In this document: positions 53,777-63,191 of the stretch, in pieces
Position numbering within the stretch: the stretch's first letter is position 1
Layout: every line of letters starts with the position of its first letter
DNA from: Solirubrobacteraceae bacterium
GTDB taxonomy: Bacteria > Actinomycetota > Thermoleophilia > Solirubrobacterales > Solirubrobacteraceae
Direction: 5' to 3'
DNA: 64,000 bases
Assembly: GCA_025449845.1 (NCBI GenBank)
Contig: JANWIP010000028.1
Coordinates: 1-64,000 of the forward strand
Notes under the pieces: generated by a model
What the model saw: the letters and a program-made list of their open reading frames with translations, nothing else
Told to the model about the DNA's origin: nothing
The model's database searches: none
Made by a program: the position numbers and the translations under genes

Positions 53777-54394
53777 ATGCCCGCGATACTTGCCAAGAAG
53801 CTCGGAATGACGCAGGTCTTCCAGGAGGACGGCAGCGTCGCAAGGGTGACTGTCTTGCAGGCAGGCCCGTGCCCGGTGACGGCGATTCGCCGGCAGGATC
53901 GCGACGGCTACGACGCGGTGCAGCTGGCGTTTGGCGCGAGCAAGGAGAAGCACCTGACGCGGGCCGAGCTGGGCCACCTGAAGAAGGCCGACGCCCCGCC
54001 GATGCGCCATCTCGTGGAGTTTCGTGATGAGGGCGCTGGCTTGGAACTGGGCGGAAACGTCACAGTTGAGTCCTTCGAGGTAGGCGCGCGCGTGAAGATC
54101 TCAGGCACCTCCAAGGGCAAGGGCTTCCAGGGCACGATCAAGCGCCACAACTTCAAAAGCGGCCCCAAAAGCCACGGTTCGCACAATGTGCGCGCGCCAG
54201 GCTCGATCGGCGCTTCGGCAACCCCTTCGCGCGTCTTCAAGGGCATGCGCGGCCCAGGGCAGATGGGCAACAAGCGCGTGACTCAGAAGGGCCTTGAGAT
54301 CGTCGGCGTGGACGCCAAAGAGAACCTGCTGCTGGTGCGCGGCTCGGTACCTGGCCCGCGCGGCGGCGTGGTGGAGGTGCGCGGCGATGCCTGA
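53777..54394 (+). CDS. rplC: 50S ribosomal protein L3
   Basis: A 205-residue L3. It starts [32 protein letters not shown] and has the central [25 protein letters not shown] loop that reaches the peptidyl transferase centre. It overlaps rplD by 8 bases. The 77-bp gap before it is pyrimidine/A-rich and lacks a strong Shine-Dalgarno. Confidence 0.97.
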   Translation: MPAILAKKLGMTQVFQEDGSVARVTVLQAGPCPVTAIRRQDRDGYDAVQLAFGASKEKHLTRAELGHLKKADAPPMRHLVEFRDEGAGLELGGNVTVESFEVGARVKISGTSKGKGFQGTIKRHNFKSGPKSHGSHNVRAPGSIGASATPSRVFKGMRGPGQMGNKRVTQKGLEIVGVDAKENLLLVRGSVPGPRGGVVEVRGDA

Positions 54395-55175
54395 CGCCCC
54401 CATGCTTGGCGCAACCAAGAAAGTGAAGCTCGATGAGAGCGCGTTCACAGCGGGCTTCCACGAAGCGTTGGTGCACCAGAGCGTGCGCGCCGAGCAGGCC
54501 GCGCGCCGGCGCGGAACCGCCGCGACGAAGACGCGCGCCATGGTGCGCGGCGGCAGCGCCAAGCCGTGGCGCCAGAAGGGCACTGGCCGTGCCCGTGCGG
54601 GCTCAAGCCGCTCGCCGATCTGGACGGGCGGTGGCGTTGTATTCGGCCCCCAGCCGCGCAGCTTTACGTTCAAGGTGAATCGCAAGGAGAAGCGCGTGGC
54701 GCTGCGCAGCGCACTGTCGCTGCATGCCGAGCGCGGCTCGATCGCGGTGCTTGATGCAAGCGCCTTCAAAGCGCCCAAGACCAGCCAGGCCGCAGACCTT
54801 CTTGATGGATGGGGTCCCGCCCGCCCGGCCGGCCCAACGCTGGTGGTGTTGGCGGCAGAGGAGTCCTCAGCGGCACTGTCCTTCCGCAACATCGACCGCG
54901 TTGCCGTATTGGCGCACGAGAGTGTAGGCGTGGTCGATCTGCTCGGTGCGGCTTCAGTTGTCGTCTCGCAGGCCGCGCTCGATGCGCTCACTGCGCGTGC
55001 TGGCGGCAAGGCTGAGGAGCCTAACGCTGCGGCTAAGGTGCCCGCTGAGAAGACTGCCCCCAAGGCTGCTGCCGAGGAGCCAAAGGCCGCGGCTAAGGTG
55101 CCCGCTGAGAAGTCCGCCTCCAAGGCTGCTGCCGAGGAGCCAGAGGCGAGCGACGCCGAGGAGGATAAGTCCTGA
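54387..55175 (+). CDS. rplD: 50S ribosomal protein L4 with C-terminal repeat tail
   Basis: A 262-residue protein. The first 207 or so are L4 ([43 protein letters not shown], the exit-tunnel loop). The last 55 are a Lys/Ala/Glu tail made of two near-identical 20-residue units (AAAKVPAEK...KAAAEEP), encoded by a 60-bp tandem DNA duplication at 55026-55085 and 55086-55145. The ATG at 54387 lies within the end of rplC. L4 also has an autoregulatory role in enterobacteria, not assumed here. Confidence 0.95.
   Translation: MPDAPMLGATKKVKLDESAFTAGFHEALVHQSVRAEQAARRRGTAATKTRAMVRGGSAKPWRQKGTGRARAGSSRSPIWTGGGVVFGPQPRSFTFKVNRKEKRVALRSALSLHAERGSIAVLDASAFKAPKTSQAADLLDGWGPARPAGPTLVVLAAEESSAALSFRNIDRVAVLAHESVGVVDLLGAASVVVSQAALDALTARAGGKAEEPNAAAKVPAEKTAPKAAAEEPKAAAKVPAEKSASKAAAEEPEASDAEEDKS
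55026..55145 (+). repeat. 60-bp tandem duplication in rplD tail
   Basis: Two 60-bp units (55026-55085, 55086-55145) differ at only a few positions and keep the reading frame. They encode the Lys/Ala/Glu tail of L4. Confidence 0.9.
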
Positions 55176-55474
55176 TGGACCACTCCCAGGTGATCATCCG
55201 TCCCGTGGTTTCAGAGAAGAGCTACGTGCTGAGCGACGCGGGGAAGTACACGTTCCGCGTTCATCCCGATGCTCACAAGACGCAGATCCGCCAGGCGGTG
55301 GAGGCGATGTTCGATGTGCACGTCGTCGGCGTGCACACGATCAGCATGAAGTCAAAGCCCAAGACGCGCGGCGTGACGCGCGGGCGCACGCGCGCTTGGA
55401 AGAAGGCCATCGTGCAGGTCCGCGCCGGCGAGAGCATTCAGATCTTCCGCGGCCTTGAGGGCCTACAGGGCTAA
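55175..55474 (+). CDS. rplW: 50S ribosomal protein L23
   Basis: A 99-residue L23 at the tunnel exit, docking site of trigger factor and SRP. It has [41 protein letters not shown]. The ATG overlaps the rplD stop by one base. No extension. Confidence 0.97.
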   Translation: MDHSQVIIRPVVSEKSYVLSDAGKYTFRVHPDAHKTQIRQAVEAMFDVHVVGVHTISMKSKPKTRGVTRGRTRAWKKAIVQVRAGESIQIFRGLEGLQG

Positions 55475-55488
55475 GGGAAAGAGCAACC

Positions 55489-56334
55489 ATGCCAATTCGC
55501 AAGCCTAAGCCCACGAGCCCCGGACGACGCTTCGTCTCCTATCCGGACTTCGCGGAGATCACGAAGACCGAGCCCGAGAAGACGCTCGTCGAAGGTCTGA
55601 AGAAGAGTGGCGGGCGCAACGCGCACGGCCGCAAGACCGCGCGTCACCGCGGCGGCGGCGCCAAGCGGCTGTATCGCAAGATCGACTTCAAGCGTCGCAA
55701 GGATGGCGTGCCGGCGAAGGTGGCGGCGATCGAGTACGACCCCAATCGCTCCTCCTACATCGCACTACTGCACTATGTAGACGGCGAGAAGCGCTACATT
55801 CTCGCCCCGCAGCGGCTGACGGTGGGCATGATGGTCGCCTCAGGCGACGGTGCGGACATCACCGTGGGCAACTGCCTGGCACTTGCGAAGATGCCGGTGG
55901 GTACGGTGGTACACAACGTGGAGTTGCAGCCCGGTCGCGGCGGCCAGATGGCGCGCTCGGCGGGAGCTGGGGTGCAGTTGATGGCCAAGGACGGCGATAT
56001 GGCCACGCTGCGGCTGCCCTCGGGCGAGATGCGCCTGGTGCGGGCGGAGTGTCGAGCCACGGTAGGCACGATCGGCAACCCCGAACACCAGAACGTGAAG
56101 ATCGGTAAGGCCGGACGCAAACGCCACATGGGCGTGCGTCCGCAGACGCGAGGCACCGCGATGAACCCGGTCGACCACCCGCACGGCGGTGGCGAGGGCT
56201 CGACGACTCCCGGCCGTCACCCGGTGACGCCTTGGGGCGTGCCGACGCTCGGTTATCGCACGCGTAAGAAGAACAAGACTTCAGACAGGTACATCGTGCG
56301 CGGACGTAGGCGCGGGAAGGGCAAGCAGCGATGA
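55489..56334 (+). CDS. rplB: 50S ribosomal protein L2
   Basis: A 281-residue L2 at the base of the peptidyl transferase centre. It has [40 protein letters not shown] and the conserved [16 protein letters not shown] with the key His. AAAGAG lies before the ATG. Its stop overlaps rpsS (ATGA). Confidence 0.98.
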   Translation: MPIRKPKPTSPGRRFVSYPDFAEITKTEPEKTLVEGLKKSGGRNAHGRKTARHRGGGAKRLYRKIDFKRRKDGVPAKVAAIEYDPNRSSYIALLHYVDGEKRYILAPQRLTVGMMVASGDGADITVGNCLALAKMPVGTVVHNVELQPGRGGQMARSAGAGVQLMAKDGDMATLRLPSGEMRLVRAECRATVGTIGNPEHQNVKIGKAGRKRHMGVRPQTRGTAMNPVDHPHGGGEGSTTPGRHPVTPWGVPTLGYRTRKKNKTSDRYIVRGRRRGKGKQR

Positions 56335-56603
56335 GTCGTTCAAGCAAGAAGGGCCCTTGGGTTGAAGAGCGTCTGATGACGCGCATCGAGAAGATGAACG
56401 AGGAGAACCGTCGCCAGATGATCAGAACATGGTCGCGGGCCTCGACGATCTTCCCGGAGATGGTGGGTCACACGATCGCGGTGCACGACGGCAAGAAACA
56501 CGTGCCGGTGTTCGTGAGCGAGTCGATGGTCGGTCACAAGCTCGGCGAGTTCGCGCCGACAAGGACGTATCGCGGTCACGTAGGCTCGGGGAAGGTTCGC
56601 TAG
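56331..56603 (+). CDS. rpsS: 30S ribosomal protein S19
   Basis: A 90-residue S19 of the 30S head. It has [54 protein letters not shown] and a C-terminal [16 protein letters not shown]. rplV starts at the base after its stop. Confidence 0.97.
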   Translation: MSRSSKKGPWVEERLMTRIEKMNEENRRQMIRTWSRASTIFPEMVGHTIAVHDGKKHVPVFVSESMVGHKLGEFAPTRTYRGHVGSGKVR

Positions 56604-57449
56604 ATGAGCCCCGAGGAGAAGACACCGGCCGAGCCCGAGGAGGCGGCGGCCAAGAAGCCGGCGGCCAAGGAGCCTGCCGAGAAGCCGGCCGCGAAGAAGC
56701 CTGCTGAGAAGCCGGCGGCCGAGAAGAAACCGGCGACGAAGGCTACGGCTGAGAAGAAGCCGGCTACGGCCGAGAAGAAACCTACTGAGAAGGCTGTCGC
56801 CGAGGAGGCCGCCGAGAAGAAGCCCGCTCGCGCCGCCAAGGCTCCTGCGGCCAAGACTGAGGCCGCTGCGGAGAAGAAGCCGGCGACGGCGAAGAAGGCG
56901 AGCGAGGAGACCAGCGCCGAGGCAAAGCCGGCGGCGAAGGCCAAGAGCGCCAAGAAGGACAATGAGTCTGAGGGCGAGCCCAAGTCCGAGGGCGAGGCCA
57001 AGCCCAAGACGCCGGCCAAGCCCAAGCCCTCCGCGGATGAGCCGGCTGACAAGCCAGCCGAGAAGCCAGCGCCTGCTCCTCGGCGCGGCACGACGGCACC
57101 CCGCCGCGCGGTGGTGCGCGCCCACGCGCGCTACGTACGCACCTCGGCGCGCAAGGCGCGGATGGTGTGCGGCCACATCCGTGGGAAGAGCGTGCAGGAG
57201 GCACGCGCTATCCTCGCGTTCACCCCTCGTGACGTGGCCCGCGACTGGAGCAAGCTGCTTGAGTCGGCGGTGGCCAACGCGGAGAACAACCACGAGCTGC
57301 TCGAGGATGATCTGATTATCCGCGAGGCCTACGCTGATGAGGGACCCACGATCAAGCGCTTTCGGCCGCGCGCCATGGGTAGGGCGACGCCGATTCGCAA
57401 GCGCACCAGCCACCTGACGATCACGCTTACGCCTGAAGAGAAGCGCTAG
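56604..57449 (+). CDS. rplV: 50S ribosomal protein L22 with histone-H1-like N-terminal extension
   Basis: A 281-residue protein. The normal L22 begins at about residue 160 ([31 protein letters not shown]) and includes the tunnel loop [20 protein letters not shown]. The first 160 residues are made almost only of Lys, Ala, Pro and Glu in [16 protein letters not shown] units, like histone H1 or mycobacterial HupB tails. The ATG directly after the rpsS stop is the only reasonable start. No stop breaks this frame, so the extension is likely translated. Confidence 0.92.
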   Translation: MSPEEKTPAEPEEAAAKKPAAKEPAEKPAAKKPAEKPAAEKKPATKATAEKKPATAEKKPTEKAVAEEAAEKKPARAAKAPAAKTEAAAEKKPATAKKASEETSAEAKPAAKAKSAKKDNESEGEPKSEGEAKPKTPAKPKPSADEPADKPAEKPAPAPRRGTTAPRRAVVRAHARYVRTSARKARMVCGHIRGKSVQEARAILAFTPRDVARDWSKLLESAVANAENNHELLEDDLIIREAYADEGPTIKRFRPRAMGRATPIRKRTSHLTITLTPEEKR

Positions 57450-57488
57450 CGCGACCAGGACATCAAGGACAGGATTAGAGAGAAAGAT

Positions 57489-58562
57489 ATGGGTCAGAAG
57501 GTTCATCCAGAGGCAATGCGAGTCGGGTATATCCACGACTGGAAGTCGAACTGGTTCAACGAGCGTCACTTCGCGGAGTACCTCCATGAGGACATCAAGA
57601 TCCGTGAGCACATCATCGGTCGCCTCGCGCACGCTGGCCTCTCGGACATAACGATCCGCAAGGACTCAAACGAGCTTGAGGTCGACATTCACACCGCGCG
57701 CCCGGGCATCGTGATCGGCAAGTCGGGCAGCGAGGTGGACGCGCTGCGCCGCGATCTGCACAAGATGACCAAGAAGCAGATCAAGGTCAACATTCACGAG
57801 ATCAAGCGTCCCGAGCTCGACGCCAAACTGGTGGCGCAGTCGATCGCCGAGCAGCTTCAGAACCGCGTCGCCTTCCGCCGCGCCATGAAGCGCGCGCTCA
57901 CAAGCGCCATGCGCAGCGGCGCCAAGGGCGTCAAGGTTCAGGTCTCCGGCCGCCTGGGCGGCGCCGAGATGGCGCGCACCGAGAGCTACTCCGACGGCAG
58001 AGTGCCGCTGCACACGATGCGCGCGGACATCGACTACGGCTTTTATGAGGCCCGCACCACCTTCGGCCGCATCGGCGTGAAGTGCTGGGTCAACAAGGGC
58101 GAGATCATGCCCGAGGGCTACACCGGCGCTGACCTCACGGACATGAGCGCACCTGCTCCCCCCAGCGATCGCGACAGCCGCGGGGGACGTGACGGGCGCG
58201 ACGGACGCGGACGCGGGCGCGGCGGGCCGGGCGGTGGTGGCGGTCGTGGCCGTGGTCCTGGCGGTCCGGGCGGGTCCGGTGGAGGCGGACGTGGCGGCCC
58301 TGGTGGCGGCTCAGGCGGCGGTCGTGGCGGTGGCGGCTTTGGTGGCGGCGGTGGCGGTCGTGGTTCCGGCGGACCGGGCGGTAATCGCGGCGGCGGGCCC
58401 GGCGGTGGCGGTGGCGGACGTGGTCCTGGCGGTCCGGGTGGCGGTCGTGGGCCGGGTGGCCCCGGTGGTGGTTCCGGCGGCGGTCGCGGGCCGGGTGGGC
58501 CGGGTGGTCCTGGCGGCGGACGCGGTGGGCGAGGCTCAGGCAGTCCTGAGGTGACGCGCTGA
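57489..58562 (+). CDS. rpsC: 30S ribosomal protein S3 with RGG-type C-terminal extension
   Basis: A 357-residue protein. Residues 1 to about 217 are S3: [22 protein letters not shown], a KH domain with [16 protein letters not shown], and the C-terminal [23 protein letters not shown]. The last 137 are nearly all Gly, Arg and Pro ([22 protein letters not shown]), a long RGG box. S3 lies at the mRNA entry site and has helicase activity, so the tail could contact incoming mRNA. The tail DNA is internally repetitive. The stop overlaps rplP (TGATG). Confidence 0.93.
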   Translation: MGQKVHPEAMRVGYIHDWKSNWFNERHFAEYLHEDIKIREHIIGRLAHAGLSDITIRKDSNELEVDIHTARPGIVIGKSGSEVDALRRDLHKMTKKQIKVNIHEIKRPELDAKLVAQSIAEQLQNRVAFRRAMKRALTSAMRSGAKGVKVQVSGRLGGAEMARTESYSDGRVPLHTMRADIDYGFYEARTTFGRIGVKCWVNKGEIMPEGYTGADLTDMSAPAPPSDRDSRGGRDGRDGRGRGRGGPGGGGGRGRGPGGPGGSGGGGRGGPGGGSGGGRGGGGFGGGGGGRGSGGPGGNRGGGPGGGGGGRGPGGPGGGRGPGGPGGGSGGGRGPGGPGGPGGGRGGRGSGSPEVTR

Positions 58563-58972
58563 TGCTGTCCCCAAAGCGTGTAAAGCACCGCAAGCAGCAC
58601 CGCGGACGCCGCGGCGGCATGTCGCGCGGCCAGGTCAAGGTGCAGTTCGGCGAGTTCGGCCTGAAGTCACTGGAGGAGGGCTGGCTGACCAACCGCCAGA
58701 TCGAGGCCGCTCGTATCGCGATGACGCGCAAGATCAAGCGTGGCGGCAAGGTGTGGATCAACGTTTTCCCTGACAAGCCCGTGACCAAGAAGCCGGCCGA
58801 GACCCGCATGGGCTCCGGCAAGGGCTCGCCCGAGGGCTGGGTCGCGGTCGTGAAGCCAGGGCGAGTGATGTTTGAGCTGGCGGGCGTGCCCGAGCCGCTG
58901 GCACGTGACGCGATCAGGCTGGCAGCGCACAAGCTGCCAGTGAAGTCCAAGTTCGTGCAGCGCGAGGACTAG
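58562..58972 (+). CDS. rplP: 50S ribosomal protein L16
   Basis: A 136-residue L16 near the A site. It has [56 protein letters not shown] and [24 protein letters not shown]. Normal length. Confidence 0.97.
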   Translation: MLSPKRVKHRKQHRGRRGGMSRGQVKVQFGEFGLKSLEEGWLTNRQIEAARIAMTRKIKRGGKVWINVFPDKPVTKKPAETRMGSGKGSPEGWVAVVKPGRVMFELAGVPEPLARDAIRLAAHKLPVKSKFVQRED

Positions 58973-58986
58973 GGCGGATCGAGATC

Positions 58987-59187
58987 ATGGAGGCCAAGGA
59001 GATGCGAGACATGCTCGGCGACGAACTGGCGGAGCAGATCGGAACGTTCCGCAAGGAGCTGTTCGGACTGCGTTTCGCCAATGCCACAGGCGAGCTGGAG
59101 GACACCGCGAGCATGGCGCGCACCAAGCGCGACCTCGCGCGGGCATTGACGGTGGAGCGCGAGCGCGAGATCGCGGCGCGCAAGTAA
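58987..59187 (+). CDS. rpmC: 50S ribosomal protein L29
   Basis: A 66-residue two-helix L29 at the tunnel exit. It has MEAKEMRDMLGDELAEQIGTFRKELFGLRFANATGELEDT, with the conserved LRFxxATGxLE motif. Normal length. Confidence 0.96.
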   Translation: MEAKEMRDMLGDELAEQIGTFRKELFGLRFANATGELEDTASMARTKRDLARALTVEREREIAARK

Positions 59188-59234
59188 CAACTCAAAGCAA
59201 CGATTGAACGAGAACGAGAAGATCGAGAAACCAA

Positions 59235-59924
59235 ATGGCTGACGACGCAGACAACGAGACAACTGAGACCTCCGAGCCGCAGGCTCCCGAGAGCGAGGCC
59301 GCTGCCGCTGAGGCTCCCGCGGCGGATGCCCCTACCCCTGAGGCTGCTGAGGCACAGGACGCCCCGGCTGCCGAGGCTGAGAGCGCCAAGCCCGTGGCCG
59401 AGGAGGCCCCGGTGCAGGCACAGGCGCCAGCGGCCCCGAGCGAGCCCGTGGAGCAGATCTCCTCCAAAGAGCGTCGCCGCGGCGAACGCTCCAAGCACAG
59501 CGGCGAGGCCAAGCCGCGGCGCACCCCCGAGGAGCGCCATGCCGAGCGTCTTGCTGAGCGTAAAGCCAAGGCCATCAAGCGCCGCACGCGGCGCTTGCAG
59601 GAACGCGCCAAGGCGGCAGAGCGCCGCAAGACCGCCCCTGCACAGGAGCCGTTGGCGCCGGTGCATGCCCGCACCGAGGGCACGCGCAAGGTACGGCAGG
59701 GCGTCGTCACCTCCGACAAGGCCGACAAGACGATCACGGTGCGCATCGACATCGCCCGCCGTCATCGGCGCTACGAGAAGATCGTGCGCAGCTCGAGCAC
59801 GCTGCACGCCCACGACGAGAACAACGAGGCGCACGAGGGCGACGTGGTGCGCGTGGAGGAGAGCCGGCCGCTGTCGCGCTCCAAGCGCTGGCGCCTCATC
59901 GATGTGCTGGAGAAGGCCCGATGA
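59235..59924 (+). CDS. rpsQ: 30S ribosomal protein S17 with long N-terminal extension
   Basis: A 229-residue protein. The OB-fold S17 core starts at about residue 147 ([35 protein letters not shown]). Before it comes an acidic Ala/Pro/Glu region (residues 1-75) and then a strongly basic helix ([38 protein letters not shown]). A normal S17 has 80-95 residues. AAACC rather than a clear Shine-Dalgarno precedes the ATG at 59235. A start nearer the core is possible but no in-frame alternative stands out. Confidence 0.92.
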   Translation: MADDADNETTETSEPQAPESEAAAAEAPAADAPTPEAAEAQDAPAAEAESAKPVAEEAPVQAQAPAAPSEPVEQISSKERRRGERSKHSGEAKPRRTPEERHAERLAERKAKAIKRRTRRLQERAKAAERRKTAPAQEPLAPVHARTEGTRKVRQGVVTSDKADKTITVRIDIARRHRRYEKIVRSSSTLHAHDENNEAHEGDVVRVEESRPLSRSKRWRLIDVLEKAR

Positions 59925-60289
59925 TCCAGAACGAGACCCGACTGCGCGTCGCTGACAACACGGGCGCGCGCGAGATCCTCTGTATCCGCGTAAAGGGTGG
60001 CTCCAAGCGCCGCTATGCCTTCGTTGGCGACATCATCACGGCCACCGTCAAGCAGGCCAACCCCCAGGGGACGGTCAAGAAGGGCGAGGTGGTGACGGCT
60101 GTCGTGGTGCGCACCAAGAAGCCTTTGGGGCGCGACGATGGCACCTATATCGCCTTCGACGACAACGCCGCGGTGATCATCGATGACCAGAACAACCCGC
60201 GCGGCACGCGCGTCTTCGGGCCGGTGGCGCGCGAATTGCGCGATCGCAACTTCATGAAGATCGTCTCGCTGGCGCCGGAGGTTCTGTGA
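59921..60289 (+). CDS. rplN: 50S ribosomal protein L14
   Basis: A 122-residue L14 at the subunit interface. It begins [33 protein letters not shown] and has [29 protein letters not shown]. It overlaps rpsQ (ATGA) and rplX. Confidence 0.98.
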   Translation: MIQNETRLRVADNTGAREILCIRVKGGSKRRYAFVGDIITATVKQANPQGTVKKGEVVTAVVVRTKKPLGRDDGTYIAFDDNAAVIIDDQNNPRGTRVFGPVARELRDRNFMKIVSLAPEVL

Positions 60290-60666
60290 TGCCTCGCATC
60301 GCCGCCAAAAGCGCTCCCAAGAAGCGCCACATGAAGGTGCACTCGGGCGACCAGGTGCAGGTGATGGCCGGCAAGGATCGCGGCAAGCGCGGTCGCGTGC
60401 TGCGCGTGGAGACCAAGAATGAGCGCGTCTACGTGGAGGGCCTGAATATGCGCAAGCGCCACGTCCGCCCCCAGCAGACGCCTGAAGGCATCACCCAGAC
60501 CACCGCTGCCCAGTTAGGCGGAGTGATTGAGAGCGAGGGCCCGATCCACGTCTCCAACGTGATGGTGCTCGACCCCAAAGGTGGCAAGCCCACACGCGTA
60601 GGCATCGAGCGCGAGAACGGCAGACCCTTCCGCGTGGCCAAGGGCTCGGGCACGAGGATCGACTGA
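60289..60666 (+). CDS. rplX: 50S ribosomal protein L24
   Basis: A 125-residue L24, an assembly initiator near the tunnel exit. The KOW motif is [23 protein letters not shown], followed by [20 protein letters not shown] 60289 overlaps the rplN stop; a GTG three bases upstream is possible. Confidence 0.96.
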   Translation: MPRIAAKSAPKKRHMKVHSGDQVQVMAGKDRGKRGRVLRVETKNERVYVEGLNMRKRHVRPQQTPEGITQTTAAQLGGVIESEGPIHVSNVMVLDPKGGKPTRVGIERENGRPFRVAKGSGTRID

Positions 60667-60679
60667 GAGCCAGAGCGAC

Positions 60680-61582
60680 ATGAGCACATCCACATCCACA
60701 CAGACACCTCGACTGAAGACCCGCTACCTGGAGGAGATCCGCCCGGCGCTGATCGAGCGCTTCGGCTACTCCACGCCGATGCAGGCTCCGCGCTTGACGA
60801 AGATCACTCTGAACATGGGCGTAGGCGACGCCAAGCAGGACTCCAAGGCCTTGGGTAACGCACAGGAGCAGCTGGCCACGATCGCTGGTCAGCAGCCCAG
60901 CGTGCGCCGTGCACGCAAGTCGATTGCCGCCTTCAAGCTGCGCGAGGGCATGCCCGTGGGCGTTGCCGTCACGCTGCGAGCCGAGCGCTGCTACGAGTTC
61001 CTCGATCGTCTCACCTCAATCGCGCTGCCCCGCGTGCGCGACTTCCGCGGTCTTACGCCGAAGTCCTTCGATGGGCGCGGCAACTACTCGCTCGGCGTGC
61101 GCGAGCAGATCATCTTCCCCGAGATCGACTATGACTCGATCGATCAGGTGCGCGGGCTTGACATTACGATCACTACCACCGCCGTCACCGATGTCGAGGC
61201 GTTTGCGCTGCTCACGGCGCTGGGGATGCCCTTCTCGACCTATCAGCGCCCAGCTGGCTTCAACGAGGCCGTCGGCTATGTGCCCGAGGAGGACCCGCGG
61301 CCCGGCTCCAAGCCTGCGCCCCCCAAGGTGACCCCCGAGCCTGTAGCGGAGGAGCCTGCTGCTGAGGCGGCCTCTGAGCCCGCTGCCGAGGAGGCGCCGG
61401 TGCCCGCTGCCGAGGAGGCGCCGGTGCCCGCTGTCGAGGAGGCGCCGGTGCCCGCTGTCGAGGAGGCGCCCGAGCCCGCTGCCGAAGGGACCCCTGAGCC
61501 CGCTGCCGAGGCAGCAACTGATACCAACCCCGATTCCGCGAGCGCCGAGACCGACGCAAACGAGCAGGAGGACGAAGCCTGA
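60680..61582 (+). CDS. rplE: 50S ribosomal protein L5 with acidic repeat tail
   Basis: A 300-residue protein. Residues 1 to about 200 are L5 ([57 protein letters not shown]). The last 98 are acidic and Pro/Ala-rich, including four copies of EEAPVPA(A/V) from a 24-bp DNA repeat at 61388-61483. L5 binds 5S rRNA and contacts the P-site tRNA. The stop overlaps rpsN by one base. Confidence 0.95.
   Translation: MSTSTSTQTPRLKTRYLEEIRPALIERFGYSTPMQAPRLTKITLNMGVGDAKQDSKALGNAQEQLATIAGQQPSVRRARKSIAAFKLREGMPVGVAVTLRAERCYEFLDRLTSIALPRVRDFRGLTPKSFDGRGNYSLGVREQIIFPEIDYDSIDQVRGLDITITTTAVTDVEAFALLTALGMPFSTYQRPAGFNEAVGYVPEEDPRPGSKPAPPKVTPEPVAEEPAAEAASEPAAEEAPVPAAEEAPVPAVEEAPVPAVEEAPEPAAEGTPEPAAEAATDTNPDSASAETDANEQEDEA
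61388..61483 (+). repeat. 24-bp tandem repeat in rplE tail
   Basis: Four units of 24 bp (start GAGGAGGCGCCGGTGCCC) at 61388, 61412, 61436 and 61460, in frame, encode EEAPVPA(A/V). The unit length allows copy-number change without a frameshift. Confidence 0.9.
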
Positions 61583-61767
61583 TGGCCAAGACCGCGATGC
61601 GCGTCAAGCAGGCGCGCCCCCCCAAGTACAAGACACGTGCATATACTCGCTGCAACCGCTGCGGTCGTCCACGCTCGGTGTATCGCAAGTTCGGCGTCTG
61701 CCGCATATGTTTGCGCGAGCTCGCCCACAACGGCTACATCCCGGGAATGACCAAGTCCTCCTGGTAA
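61582..61767 (+). CDS. rpsN: 30S ribosomal protein S14 (zinc-binding, type Z)
   Basis: A 61-residue S14 with four zinc cysteines (CNRCG ... CRICLRE) and the C-terminal [11 protein letters not shown] typical of the zinc form. It is the vegetative S14 of most Actinobacteria with this operon order. Confidence 0.97.
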   Translation: MAKTAMRVKQARPPKYKTRAYTRCNRCGRPRSVYRKFGVCRICLRELAHNGYIPGMTKSSW

Positions 61768-61801
61768 GCCTCCAAGAAAGCCTTCGACCCTTCATCAAGC
61801 C

Positions 61802-62209
61802 ATGTCAATGACCGACCCCATAGCCGACTTCCTCACGCGGATTCGCAATGCGATCCACGCTGCTCACGAGACCGCCGACATCCCCGCCTCCAAGCTGAAG
61901 GGCGAGATGGCGCGGATTCTCACCGAGCAGGGTTACATCGAATCCTGGTCGGTGGCCCCCGCGCCCGACGGCGCGGCCGGCGAAGTGATCCAGATTCGCC
62001 TCAAGTACACCGACGACCGCCGCTCGGCCATCTCTGGCCTACGTCGCGTGTCGCGACCGGGCAGGCGCACCTACGTCGATGCTCGCAGCATCCCCAAGGT
62101 GCAGGGCGGCATGGGCACCTCGATCGTCTCAACCTCGCGTGGCGTAATGACCGGCCACGATGCTCGCGCTGCGGGCGTCGGCGGCGAGGTCCTGGCGCAG
62201 GTCTGGTAG
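61802..62209 (+). CDS. rpsH: 30S ribosomal protein S8
   Basis: A 135-residue S8. It starts MSMTDPIADFLTRIRNAIHAAHETADIPASKLK and ends with the conserved GMGTSIVSTSRGVMTGHDARAAGVGGEVLAQVW. Normal length. Confidence 0.97.
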   Translation: MSMTDPIADFLTRIRNAIHAAHETADIPASKLKGEMARILTEQGYIESWSVAPAPDGAAGEVIQIRLKYTDDRRSAISGLRRVSRPGRRTYVDARSIPKVQGGMGTSIVSTSRGVMTGHDARAAGVGGEVLAQVW

Positions 62210-62218
62210 TCAAGAGCG

Positions 62219-62752
62219 ATGTCGAGAATCGGTAGACAGCCTATTCCCTTGCCCGCCGGCGTTAGCGTCGCCATCGAGCCAGAGTCGGTCAGCGTTAAAG
62301 GCCCCAAGGGCGAGCTTTCCGAGCGCATCCCGCGCGACATCGACGTCGTGCAGGAGGGCGAGCAGCTGCTCGTCTCGCGTCCCACCGACCGCGGCCAGCA
62401 CCGCGCGCTGCACGGTCTCACGCGTTCGCTGGTGGCCAACATGGTGCAGGGCGTCACGGCGGGCTACGAGAAGCGCCTGGAGATCCAGGGCGTCGGCTAT
62501 CGCGCGCAGCTGAAGGGCAAGAACCTTGAGCTGGCCGTGGGCTACTCCCACCCGGTGCCAATTCCCGCCCCCGAGGGCATCGAATTTGAAGTGCCTCAGC
62601 CCACGAGGATCGTGGTGAAGGGCATCTCCAAGCAGCAGGTTGGCGAGACGGCGGCGATCATCCGCAAGCAGCGCCCGCCGGAGCCTTACAAGGGCAAGGG
62701 CATCCGCTACGAGGGCGAGTACGTCGCTCGCAAGGTCGGTAAGCGCGCATGA
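62219..62752 (+). CDS. rplF: 50S ribosomal protein L6
   Basis: A 177-residue L6 near the factor-binding site. It has [59 protein letters not shown] and the C-terminal [14 protein letters not shown]. It overlaps rplR (ATGA). Confidence 0.97.
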   Translation: MSRIGRQPIPLPAGVSVAIEPESVSVKGPKGELSERIPRDIDVVQEGEQLLVSRPTDRGQHRALHGLTRSLVANMVQGVTAGYEKRLEIQGVGYRAQLKGKNLELAVGYSHPVPIPAPEGIEFEVPQPTRIVVKGISKQQVGETAAIIRKQRPPEPYKGKGIRYEGEYVARKVGKRA

Positions 62753-63102
62753 CCGTTCTTACGAAGGGCGATCGCCGGCTCTCGCGCCGCCGCCGCGTGC
62801 GTGCCAAGGTCTCGGGCACCGCCGCGCGTCCGCGCGTCTCCGTCTTCCGCTCCAACAAGGGCCTCTCCGCGCAGCTCATCGACGACGACTCAGGCCGCAC
62901 GCTGGCCGCCGTCAACTGGTACGAGCCAGATCTGCGCCAGCTCAGCAAAGCCGAGCGCACCTCGCGCGCCGCCGCGTTGCTAGGCGAGCGCGCCAAGGCC
63001 GCCGGTGTCGACACCGTCGTGTTCGATCGCGGCGGCTACCGCTACCACGGCCACGTCCGCACCTTCGCCGAAGCGCTGCGCGAGACCGGCATCGCTTTCT
63101 AG
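62749..63102 (+). CDS. rplR: 50S ribosomal protein L18
   Basis: A 117-residue 5S-rRNA binding L18. It has [44 protein letters not shown] and [26 protein letters not shown]. Normal length. Confidence 0.97.
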   Translation: MTVLTKGDRRLSRRRRVRAKVSGTAARPRVSVFRSNKGLSAQLIDDDSGRTLAAVNWYEPDLRQLSKAERTSRAAALLGERAKAAGVDTVVFDRGGYRYHGHVRTFAEALRETGIAF

Positions 63103-63191
63103 GCCCCTCACCTTCCTCTTCATTTGCAGACCCCTCACCTCACCTTCTCTCCTTCTCACACCTTCCCCCGCTACCCTCACCTCTTCCTCTT
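63103..63191 (+). other. Polypyrimidine spacer between rplR and rpsE
   Basis: An 89-base gap that is almost wholly C and T (for example CTCACCTCACCTTCTCTCC). It runs right up to the rpsE ATG with CCTCTTCCTCTT and has no purine Shine-Dalgarno. No gene is seen in it. Confidence 0.8.

Noticed and set aside
56340-57632. Minus-strand open frame of 430 codons opposite rpsS/rplV/rpsC
   Set aside because: It is the complement of the Lys/Ala/Glu repeat of L22, giving Leu/Gly/Arg repeats. A shadow of the repeat.
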